Below are positions 40,376-50,055 of a stretch of DNA of 64,000 nucleotides, one piece after another (position 1 is the first letter of the stretch; each line of letters begins with the position of its first letter). The notes beneath the pieces were generated by a model that was not told the DNA's origin, did not search any database, and saw only the letters and a program-made list of their open reading frames with translations. The position numbers were made by a program, and so were the translations under genes. Origin of the DNA: Phalacrocorax aristotelis (lineage: Eukaryota > Chordata > Aves > Suliformes > Phalacrocoracidae); assembly GCF_949628215.1 (NCBI RefSeq), contig NC_134310.1:13343401-13407400 (forward strand), in the 5' to 3' direction.

Positions 40376-41533
40376 ACAGTCGGGGAGAGATGGGATGGGG
40401 ATGCACATGGAGTCAGAGCAGGCAGGGAGAGGTGAGATGGGGATGCACACAGGGCAGGACAAGTAGCCCCAGAGGTGAGCACAAGTCCCTGTGGGTCTGC
40501 AGCCACAGCAAGCTGATAGAGAGCTGTCATTGAAGGAGGGAACCCTACAGCTGAGCCAGAATGTCATGAACAGTTTCCAAGGACAGATCTGCAAGCCATG
40601 CCAACCAGCACAACTCACAGGAAAGCAGAGGGTATGTCATTGAAAAGGCTCGGCAGTAGCCAATATCAGGCCTGGCACAGGAGTGTGACTGTCACATCAC
40701 TGCAACTGGGTGGCAGCGAATGGAGAACAAAGGAGGTACCCCATTAGCATGGCAGCTTTTCAAGGCACTAAAGGCACTAAAACCTGAGCAAGTGAGGAAG
40801 TGTCAGTGTGGTGGGAAACACAGACTCATGCTCTGCTGGGATCGACCCTTCTTTTGCAAGAGCTGGAGACAGCACCAAACTCGAGGGCAGCAGAGGGGTA
40901 GACATCTGCTCGAGGGAGCATGGGGCACAGGTAGGCACATGTGTGTCCGCAGGAAAGGCTTACATGTTGGGGGGGGAAGCCTTTCCCTCCTGTGCCCCTC
41001 CTGGAAGCCAGATCTGGTGCTCATCCTGCCAGCATCCAGCAGGCAGGGACACATCCCCAAAGTCCATGAGGCTCCATGCAGCAGCCATGCCATACAGGGC
41101 AGGGGTTGCCAGGCTGGGGATGGGCATACAGGTGACTGACACTTCTTCAACCACTGCTTTGGGAATATCAAGCTGTGTATGAGCTCATATTAACCCCTGA
41201 GAGCTTTGTGCATGCTGAATACAGCTGAACATCTGGCTTTAAGGCTAGCCCAGATGGAGCATAGCCCAGGGACATGCCAGCTCCCTGCACAGTGGTTGTC
41301 CCAACCCAGGGTCACAGGAGCTGCTTCCCAGGTCCCGGAACGGTGTGACCCCTGCTCATGGCAGTAGCCCAGGAGTGCTAAGGCAGGACCAGATGCTGGG
41401 GCACAGCCCAGTTCCCTTTCAGCCAGAGAAAGGACAGCACTGCAGTTGCAGCACCATCCTGGAACTCAGCACTGAAATTGGTGTCTGCCATACAGGCTTC
41501 CTTCCTCAGCCCCCTCTCTCTGCCTCAGTGCCC
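40376..41533. other. Unassigned intergenic sequence
   Basis: I see no conserved coding sequence, RNA gene or recognisable repeat. Open frames on both strands are low-complexity and lack homology I can recognise. Confidence 0.5.
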
Positions 41534-42004
41534 TGTCGTGGTTCAGCCTCAGCTGGCAACTGAACACCACGCAGCTCCTTGCTCACCCCCCCCACCCCTG
41601 TGGGATGGGGAAGAGAATCGGACGAGCAAAAGAACTTGTGGGTTGAGATAAGCACAGTTTAATGATTACAATAAAATTATAATGATAAATGATTATGATA
41701 ATAATGACAATAATGTTAATATAATAAAATGGAAAAGGAAGGGAAAGGGAAAACAGGAAAAAAAACCATGGAAACACAAACGATACAACCGCTCACCACC
41801 CGCCGACCGACGCTGCCCGTCCCCGAGCCACGATTGCTCCCCCCTCCCCCGGCCAGCCCCTCCCAGGTAACATACTGGGCATGACGTTACATGATATGGA
41901 ATATCCCTTTGGTCAGTTTGAATCCGCTCTCTTAGCTGTGCCCCCTCCCCTCCCAGCTTCTTGTGCACCCAGCAGAGCATGGGAGGCTAGACATGTCCTT
42001 GACT
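41534..42004 (-). repeat. Truncated LTR (type 2)
   Basis: It begins on the + strand with TGTCGTGGTTCAGCCTCAGC and matches the full type-2 LTR at 48975-49594 up to catgtccttgactagt, then breaks off at about 42004. The missing part is the minus-strand LTR start. It is fused to a type-1 LTR fragment. Confidence 0.85.
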
Positions 42005-42196
42005 AGTATAAGAAGGGTAACACTAGTGGGTTGAGATAAGAACAGTTTAATAATTAAAATAAAACAATAACAACAATAGGAACAATAATGCAATGGAAAG
42101 GAAAATAAGAGAGGCACAAAAGCCAGGGGTGGGGGGAATGAACAACCAAAACAAACAGCAAGTGACACAGACACTCACAATCCCCCACCCCCCCAC
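42005..42196 (-). repeat. Internal fragment of a type-1 LTR
   Basis: The text aagggtaacactagtgggttgagataagaacagtttaat and the A-rich segment after it match the middle of type-1 LTRs, as at 47777-47940. Both ends are missing, and it is fused directly to type-2 LTR on the left and to integrase on the right. Confidence 0.8.
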
Positions 42197-42220
42197 CCCA
42201 CCCCCACCATGATCACCCCC

Positions 42221-43803
42221 ACCCATTGCTCTCAGTGTAGTTTTTAACAGTCCATTGTACCATTCAATTTTTCCAGAGGCTGGTGCGAGATAGGGGATGT
42301 GATACACCCACTCAATACCGTGCTCTTTGGCCCAGGTGTCTATGAGGTTGTTTCGGAAATGAGTCCCGTTGTCTGACTCAATTCTCTCTGGGTGCCATGT
42401 CACCACAGGACTTGGTTTTCAAGACCCAGGATAGTGTTCCGGGCAGTGGCATGGGGCACAGGATATGTTTCCAGCCAGCCGGTGGTTGCTTCCACCATTG
42501 TAAGCACATGGTCCTTGCCTTGTCGGGTTGGTGGGAGTGATATAGTCAATTCGCCAGGCCTCCCCATATTTATATTTCAGCCATCGTCCCCCATACCACA
42601 GAGGCTTTACCCGCTTTGCTTGATTGATTGCAGCACACGATTCACATCCAGAGATAGCCTGTGCAATAACATCCATGGTCAAGTCCACCCCTCCATCATG
42701 ACCACACCTGTATGTTGCATCTCTCCCTTGATGGCCTGAGGTGTCATGGGCCCATCGAGCTAGAAATAGTTCACCCTTATGTTGCCAGTCCAGATCCACC
42801 TCAGCCACTTCAATCTTGGCAGCCTGATCTACCCGCTGGTTGTTCCGATGTTCTTCAGTGGCCCGACTCTTGGGGACGTGAGCATCCACATGATGTACTT
42901 TCACAACCAGGTTCTCTACCCGGGCAGCAATATCTTGCCACAATGTGACAGCCCAGATGGGTTTGCCTCTGCGCTGCCAGTTGCTTTGCTTCCATTGCTG
43001 TAATTACCCCCACAGGGCATTCGCCACCATCCAGGAGTCAGTATAGAGATAGAGCACTGGCCACTTTTCCCGTTCAGCAATGTCTAAGGCCATCTGGATG
43101 GCCTTCACCTCTGCAAACTGTCTCGATTCACCTTCTCCTTCAGCAGTTTCTGCTACTTGCCCTATAGCACTCCATACAGCAGCCTTCCATCTCCAGTGCT
43201 TTCCCAGAAGGCGACAGGACCCATCAGTGAACATGGCATACTGCTTTCATCTTCTGGCAGTTTGTGATAGAGCGGGGCTTCTTCAGCACGTGTCACCTCC
43301 TCCTCTGGTGATATTCCAAAGTCTTTGCCTTCTGGCCAGTCCATAATCACTTCCAAGATTCCTGGGAGACTGGGGTTTCCTACTCGAGCCTCTTGGGTGA
43401 TCAGTGCAACCCATTTACTCCACGTAGCATCAGTTGCATGGTGTGTAGAGGGGACGTTTCCTTTGAACATCCATCCCAGCACTGGCAGTCGGGGTGCCAG
43501 GAGCAACTGTGCTTCAGTACCAACCACTTCTGAAGCAGCTCGAACCCCTTCATATGCTGCCAACACCTCTTTTTCAATTAGAGTATAGCGGGAATCAGAC
43601 TCTCTGTATCCCCGACTCCAAAACCCTAGAGGTTTACCTCGTGACTCCCCTGGTGCTTTCTGCCAGAGGCTCCAGGTAGGGCCATTCTCCCCAGCTGCAG
43701 TGTAGAGCACTATTTCTACATCTTGTCCTGCCCGGACTGGCCCAAGAGCTACTTCATGGACTATTTCCTGTTTAATCTGTTCAAAGGCTTGTTGTTGCTC
43801 AGG
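42221..43803 (-). pseudogene. pol: pol fragment of provirus C: RNase H and integrase, minus strand
   Basis: Minus-strand frames show the connection/RNase H region ([24 protein letters not shown] near 43480; [13 protein letters not shown] near 43220; [14 protein letters not shown] near 43010) and integrase ([43 protein letters not shown]). It stops on the right at the edge of the alpharetrovirus-like LTR at 43808 (left text: ttgttgctcagggccc). On the left it is cut in the integrase C-terminal domain and joined to LTR debris. Confidence 0.85.
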
Positions 43804-43807
43804 GCCC

Positions 43808-44057
43808 TGTAGGGGAATAGACAGGGATCGGCGACCGGAAGATCACGGGATGTGACGGAAAGATAGACTCCTCCCCATAGGAGTGGCAGGAACAGGAAGC
43901 GCAAGAGCTATATAAGCGTGTGACGCAGCTAAATAAACGGACATTTTGTATCCGTCGTGTTGATGTCTGTGCGTCACTGTCCCCAGGGTGGGTAGAGCCC
44001 TGTGTCCCGGAGATATGCGGCCCAAGATAAGTTCTCCCGTAGAAGCGTACAGCAACA
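43808..44057 (+). repeat. 5' LTR of the alpharetrovirus-like provirus
   Basis: 250 bp, starts TGTAGGGGAATAG and ends CAGCAACA. It contains a TATATAA box at 43909-43915 and AATAAA at 43932-43937, a compact U3-R-U5 layout typical of alpharetroviral LTRs. Confidence 0.82.
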
Positions 44058-44059
44058 AG

Positions 44060-44077
44060 TGGTGACCCCGACGTGAT
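44060..44077 (+). other. Primer binding site, tRNA-Trp type
   Basis: TGGTGACCCCGACGTGAT begins two bases after the LTR end. This is the tRNA-Trp primer site used by avian leukosis/sarcoma-type retroviruses. Confidence 0.88.
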
Positions 44078-44168
44078 CGGCGGGGCGGCATGGCAAGTTC
44101 GCCGGGGGGAAAAGGTAGCTTGGGGCACGCAGGGGCGGGACGGGGAGCCGCAGGACGGCGGGCGCGCC

Positions 44169-45873
44169 ATGGAATCAGTCGTAAAGGTACTGAAGGGATT
44201 GGGGAAGGAATATGGAACTTCGATTTCGAAGGCGCCTACCTCAAAGGCCATCCAATGGATGATTACGCAGGGGCTCATACGGAGTCCCGCAGACATATTT
44301 AATAAAGATAATTGGGTGAGAATTAAAGAGGAGTTAGCCGAAAGGTCTATGATGGGAAAACCCCAGTACATACAGCTCTGGGGAAAAATACACCGATTAC
44401 TATTGAAAGCTCGGGATAATCAGGAGACGTGGCGGCAGGCGCGGCTGTGCCTGCACGGTGCCACAGTCAACAGTAGCCCGGAAATAGACCCAGGATGGGC
44501 AGTGGGGACACAGAGAGGGGCAAGCATCGCGGGGGATGGGGAAGAAGCGGAGAGTTCGGACGGAGTAGCCCGGCCAACTACTCAGTCAGAGGCTCCCAAA
44601 AAGGTGGATCGGGAAGCGGCGGTGTTCCCTGTTGAGCCAGCAGGACCTTTGGAACGCCCCCCCTGCATACCCCTGGGATGATTTGGCACAGGCGCGGGGA
44701 GGGTGACGTGGAAGCGAACGCAGCGGGAGTGACGGAGCGGAAGGAGGAGGATGATCAGCGCCGGCAGCGGCGCCGCCCTCTGCCCGACCCTCGAGACTGG
44801 CTCCCGGGGCAACCCTTGAGATGGGAGTCGGACGAGGAGGGGGATTGGAGTGCCTGGAGGGGAGGACAGGGTGGGTATAGATCAACCTCGAGTAGCAGCG
44901 AATCAGAAGTTGGGGGAGAAACCGATGTCCACATGTGGGAAGATGGGGCAGATTGCCTGCAGCGCTCAAAAAAGAGGCATAAGGCAGCAGGGACTCGGAG
45001 GACCAATCAGAAGGAGGGAGGAGAGGGACCGCCAAAAGGGGAGGTCCGGAGCGCTGCAGCTCCGGAGGGGTCCGCGGAGGACGTGCTGTGGCAGCTGCAG
45101 CAGGCTATGGGCACACTAGGGGAAGTAACTCGGCGGCAGACAGGACTCTTAACAAAGGGTGCGCCCCAGCGACAGTCAGTCGAGTTACCTAACTGGCGGC
45201 TGATAGCCAGAGATTGTAGCCTCGATGGAGTAAGGATAGAGATGCCCTGGATATTCCCTGTCCGGATAGCTCCTGGAGGAGGGGCAGGGAGCTGCAAGTG
45301 GTGATGGAGAGTTCCTGCAGAGCGTATAGTGAAGTGGGCAGGTATGAAAAAAAAGAGGAACCTTGGCAAAAGATACAGCAAGGACTAGCAGAGCCATTTA
45401 CAACGTTTTGTGACAGGTTGCAGAAGGCTATTATAGAATCAGAATTGCCACCAGCGGCCAAGGATGCAGTCCTTATGGATTGCCTCCAAAGTTAAGCAAA
45501 TCCGCAAACACAAGATGATGTCCTCCGCACCCTGGCGGTGGGGGCATCATTGGGTCAAACCATCAGGCATGTCTTGCGCCAGGAGGCATTGAATCAGCAT
45601 GGCGGTGTGGGAGTGCACATCTGCCAGAACCCTGACTGTGGAAGCGAAGAAAGGGTGATGGTGCAAGCGGCCGGGGTGGGGCCGAGATGTCATTTGTGTG
45701 GATGGCTAGGGCACTTTAAAGCTGGGTGCCTGCTAGGGGAAAGGGGAGGACGTAATGGAGGAGGAGCGCGCCCAGTAGGGAGGTGCTGGGTGTGTGGGAA
45801 GCCAGGACACCTGGCAAGAGATTGTCCAGCCACAAAGCTGGGAAATGGCCAAAGGAGGGTGAAGCGAGGGTGA
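44169..45873 (+). pseudogene. gag: gag of the alpharetrovirus-like provirus (MA, spacer, shortened CA, NC)
   Basis: The start is ATG 44169. The first frame (to TGA 44679-44681) is a matrix-like helical domain (SVVKVLKGLGKEYGTS, KPQYIQLWGKIHRLLLKA). A frame change carries into a Pro/Arg/Glu-rich spacer and the beginning of capsid (VELPNWRLIARDCSLDGVRI). Near 45290 the text jumps to the C-terminal capsid half, where the major homology region is visible (KIQQGLAEPFTTFCDRLQKAI). A TAA lies at 45493-45495. The nucleocapsid has two CCHC knuckles: CHLCGWLGHFKAGC and CWVCGKPGHLARDC. Most of the N-terminal capsid domain appears deleted, so it cannot form a normal capsid as it stands. Confidence 0.8.
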
Positions 45874-46054
45874 TTCACGCCTCCTGTGAGTCAAATGGCC
45901 CCCATCATGGTGCCAGTGCCAGGAGCTTGGCCCACCATAGCAGGCCAAGGGGGAGTGAACCTTCAGGCAGGGGAGCAGAACGAGCAAGATTTGCAGGTTA
46001 CAGCCCCCGCGTGGCCTTGGTCGTAGGCTGTAACGAGAGACCCATGGCAGTGGG

Positions 46055-47627
46055 TCCTTTGAGCCAAAGGACGCTTATTCCTAACAGCTGAGAAACTACT
46101 ATGTCAAGGTGGAGAGCAGGATATATCTTCTTTGAGTTGCTGGACCTCTTGGGATAGTTTCTCCACAGCAGAGACTAGCGAGGAAGAGATATTTGTTTCG
46201 TAATCCCGGAATCTATCAATCACCTCCGCCACCGTTGGTGTCTCGTTATCTTTCCAGGTCATTACTGCCAATGAGTTTGCATGTGAAGATGGTGCGCTCC
46301 GTACAAGCTTCCGCCACATGGATCGTGTGCACTCAGCTTCATCTGGATCTTTGGATGACTGTTGATCGTCCAGGTCACCATAAATCACCTCAAGCACAGC
46401 TAATTCCCTTAGGTACTGGATGCCTTTCTCCATAGTTGTCCATTTTACGAGGAGCTATACAATATCTTCCTTGAAGAGGTAACTTTCCTTCACTCCAGAC
46501 AGGAGTCGCCTCCAGAGGCTGAGGGCTTGTGTTTTTTTCCCCAATTGCTTTGTCAACACCCCCTTCCCTAGAAAGGGATCCCAATTGTTTGGCTTCTTTT
46601 CCCTCTAGTTCCAGGCTACTGGCCCCATTATCCCAGCATCGGAGCAGCCAGGTGACAATGTGCTCACCTGAACGACGGCTATAATCTTTTTGCATATCTC
46701 GCAACTCGCTTAAGGACAGGGATCGGGTGGTCTCTATTTCATTTATGACTTCTTCCTCCTCTCACCGTGACGACCCTGCTTTTTCATCATCCCCTTCTAA
46801 ATGAGTTGACGTCTGCTTCCAATATTTCGTCTTGTGTATGGGGGCAACTGATACTGGTATAGGTTGATTCTCTGAGCCAGCTCCAGTACTTTTGGTGGGG
46901 GTTTGAGTGGCTGCAGTGCCTGTCATCAGGGCTGGATTGTCTACAGTGCCAGTCACTTTGCATTTCAATCCAGAGACATTTTCTTCCCCTTGGGAGCACT
47001 GAATACTGTTGAGCAGGGCTTGGTACACATGGGCCAGGCCCCAGCACGTTGCAGTTATCTGTGTCTCTCTGGAGTTCCCAGCGTAACAACATACATTCTC
47101 CAAATATTCTACTAGTTTTTCAGGATTCTGCACTTGTTCAGGGGTGAAACTCCAAAACACTGGGGGTGCCCACTGCCCTAGGTATTTGCCCATGCTATCC
47201 CACATGCCCTGCCACATGTAACTATCAAGCCTTGGGGCAGATTTCTGGGTGATATTCTTAAGTTGCTTAGTCAAAACCAAAACAACATGCCCAAAAACTA
47301 GCAATAAGTATACCTTAACTACCCAAGGATGTTCAAGATACAAAAAGGTTGTTGTAATAGAGGCAGAGACATCATAGAACAAAGTTGCCAAGATACCATT
47401 CTGTATTTCCTCCATATAAAGTCTCTCAGAGGAGGAGGTATAATTGCTAATTGCCTCAGTCAGGTGGTATCCAAAGTACAGTAACCGTTTCAGCAAAATG
47501 CTGAAATATGAGATAAAGCTGAAAACCAGTGTTTGCATAACAAATCTTGTAGGCAAAATGTTACTAATCACAGCAGACTAAACAAACCAACCCCAATCTC
47601 TAACACCAACTGCAAAAAGGGCAACAT
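46055..47627 (-). pseudogene. gag: gag of provirus C, minus strand
   Basis: The start ATG (47627) follows the primer site by about 40 bases. A frame break lies just before 47571. The N-terminal region is hydrophobic ([40 protein letters not shown]). Then come [37 protein letters not shown] and CWGLAHVYQALLN, a spacer with GTAATQTPTKS, and a capsid-like region ([51 protein letters not shown]). It is cut near 46055 at the junction with the alpharetrovirus-like element. Confidence 0.82.
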
Positions 47628-47667
47628 GGTGCTGTGACCAGCAGCTCTTATTATCTCCAACCCTCGA

Positions 47668-47685
47668 GCCCCACGTTGGGCGCCA
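47668..47685 (-). other. Primer binding site of provirus C, intact tRNA-Lys1,2 type
   Basis: The minus-strand text is TGGCGCCCAACGTGGGGC, the full 18-nt match to tRNA-Lys1,2, directly inside the LTR at 47693. Confidence 0.88.
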
Positions 47686-47692
47686 AAAAGAC

Positions 47693-48165
47693 TGTCGTGG
47701 TTTAGCCAGCAACTCAGCCCCACACAGTTGCTCGCTCGCTCACCTGCCAGTAGATGGGGAGCAAATCAGAAGGGTAACGCTCGTGAGTTGAGATAAGAAC
47801 AGTTTAATAATTAAAATTAAAAAAAACAACAAGAATGCAATGGAAAGGAAAACAACGAGAGGCACGAAACACGGGGGTGGGGGGAGGGAAGGGAATGAAC
47901 CGCCAAAACATACCACACGCAACACATCCGCCCGTCAACCCGACGCCACTCTTTTTCGAGCTGTAAACTGTACCCCCTTAATATACTGGTCATGGTGTCA
48001 GATGGTATGGAATGAACATCCTATTGGCCAGTCAGGGTCAGCTGCCCCCGCTGTGGCCCTTCTCCTTCCAGCCTCCCGCTGACATGGCAGAGCGCAGGAA
48101 GCTGGAAATGTAGCCAACCCCCCTCAGTGAAGAGAATTAACCCCTTCTCAGCCAAAACCAGCACA
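47693..48165 (-). repeat. 5' LTR of provirus C (type 1)
   Basis: 473 bp, on the + strand from TGTCGTGGTTTAGCC to CCAGCACA. It is colinear with the solo LTR at 39926-40370. Flanking sequence on its right begins ATGTC; no matching duplication is found on the far side because the other end of the provirus is rearranged. Confidence 0.88.
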
Positions 48166-48974
48166 ATGTCTCAGGTAGGGCAATGTTCCTTCCATCAGCA
48201 GACATGTCAAGCTCTTTCTTGCATTTCCTGTTCTATGAATTTTGTACTTTCACTTAATGTGTCATACCTTCAAAGGGCTGTAGAGTACTATTTAAGTTTC
48301 CTCCATGCCCGTCACCCTGGCCTAATCCACAACCCAGTATGATGCTGTGGATGTGACCCCCTTGAACTGAGGAAGTTCCAGAGTTCACTCCTTCCAATCC
48401 TATAACAGCTCAAAAGACCAAACCAAGGGAATCTCTTCTATGGGTGGGGTCTGCATGGTATACTGTGCATAGATTAGAGGGCTGTTTGATGCTAAATCAC
48501 TCAGGAATCACAGCGCCTCAAGGGACTTAAGATTATCTTTACTATGCTCTTTTTTTTAGAGTGTTAGCTCTAATAGACAGCATTTTAAATGATATTTCAG
48601 AGTCTGAGTGCCTTTCTTACTGGGATCATAAGCAACCAGCACCTCCTGGTGCAAAACAAGTAATTTCAGACAGTTACAGTGCTCAAGTCTACTTGGTGTA
48701 GAGGAGCTAGCTGGTATTTTTAAGTACCAAACAATTGTTTTCATGTCTTAAGAGCAAGTTAAAAGGAAGCGTTTTGTTTTACTGAATCTAAACACAGCTT
48801 TGTGCAGAAGCTATAGAGCCAAGTTCTAATGGCTTCACACACAATTGTTGAAGTACAATACTGTTAAAGGTAAGAGCCTACTAAGAGAGTACATGAACTC
48901 TTCTATTAGAAGACAGACTCATGGATGGGTAGCTATCAAACAAAATATTAGAAGAGCTTACCATTAATATAGGT
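48166..48974. other. Unassigned sequence between proviruses C and D
   Basis: About 800 bp of AT-rich sequence with no recognisable gene or repeat. It separates the 5' LTR of C from the type-2 LTR of D. Confidence 0.5.
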
Positions 48975-49594
48975 TGTCGTGGTTCAGCCTCAGCTGGCAA
49001 CTGAACACCACGCAGCCACTCGCTCACTTCCCCCCCCACCCCTGTGGGATGGGGAAGAGAATCGGACGAGCAAAAGAACTTGTGGGTTGAGATAAGCACA
49101 GTTTAATGATTACAATAAAATGATAATAATAGTACCAATGATTATGATAATAATAACAATAATGTTAATATAATAAAATGGAAAAGGAAGGGAAAGGGAA
49201 AAAAAGGAAGAAAAACCCACGGAAACACAAACGATACAACCACTCACCACCCGCCGACCGATGCTGCCCATCCCCGAGCCGCGATTGCTTCCCTCCTCCC
49301 CCGGCCAGCCCCTCCCAGGTAACATACTGGGCATGACGTTACATGATATGGAATAGCCCTTTGGTCAGTTTGAATCCGCTCTCTTAGCTGTGCCCCCTCC
49401 CCTCCCGACTTCTTGTGCACCCAGCAGAGCATGGGAAGCTAGACATGTCCTTGACTAGTGCAAGCGCTACCCAGCAACAGCCCAAACATCTGTGTGTTAC
49501 CTCAACAGCTTTTTTTTCCATGCTAATTTCAAAGCACAGCACTATACCAGCTAGAGTGAAGAAAATTAACTCTATCCCAGCTAAAACCATGACA
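48975..49594 (-). repeat. 3' LTR of provirus D (type 2)
   Basis: 620 bp, on the + strand from TGTCGTGGTTCAGCC to CCATGACA. It is nearly identical to the LTR at 63116-63735. It carries an A/T-rich microsatellite-like zone (ataatgataataatag, 49100-49170) shared by the type-2 copies. Confidence 0.9.
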
Positions 49595-49613
49595 GTATCC
49601 ACCCCTTATTCCA
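49595..49613 (-). other. Polypurine tract of provirus D
   Basis: The plus-strand text gtatccaccccttattcca abuts the LTR; read on the minus strand it is a purine tract with ggaataaggggtgga, as in provirus A. Confidence 0.75.
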
Positions 49614-50055
49614 TAGCATTTACATCATGCTCAGGTCCCATACTATTCAGTACAAATTCAATAATCCCTACCCATCTTCTCATCCTTTAACAGTATATAC
49701 AGATTTTTCATTTATCATTCCCCTAGTCTATGGACCACCCCTGTAAAATGCCTGTGAAATGTCCATTGAGTTCATTTAGTCCATGACTTTGGGTTTCATC
49801 TATTGTAAGGGTCCTTCAGAGAGGAGGTGTGTGTGGGGTCAGATTGTTGCATGTCCGTCCTTGTTCCATCACCGCTGCACTGGTAGTTCTTGTTCTCTCA
49901 CTGCTGCACTTTGCTCGGTTCCATTGAAAGTTCATTTGCTATTATTATTAATTGGGAGATTCCCACCATGATAACATTCCATTGATATGGCATATAGCAA
50001 CCATAGTAGTGATGACATACAACATCATATAGCAATTAACAGCATATTATTCAGT

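Larger units (their letters stand above)
43808..46050 (+). mobile_element. Truncated alpharetrovirus-like provirus, plus strand
   Basis: The order is 5' LTR, tRNA-Trp primer site, gag matrix region, a shortened capsid, nucleocapsid and a short downstream piece. It lacks most of pol, env and a 3' LTR. It is antisense to the minus-strand ERV copy C and lies exactly between C's gag and pol, with a non-homologous right junction near 46050. It is GC-rich compared with its surroundings and retains several long frames, suggesting it is younger. Confidence 0.82.

Noticed and set aside
49100-49170. ataataatag repeats as an independent microsatellite or CRISPR-like array
   Set aside because: They are an internal feature of type-2 LTRs, repeated at 41660-41725 and 63255-63320; there are no spacers.
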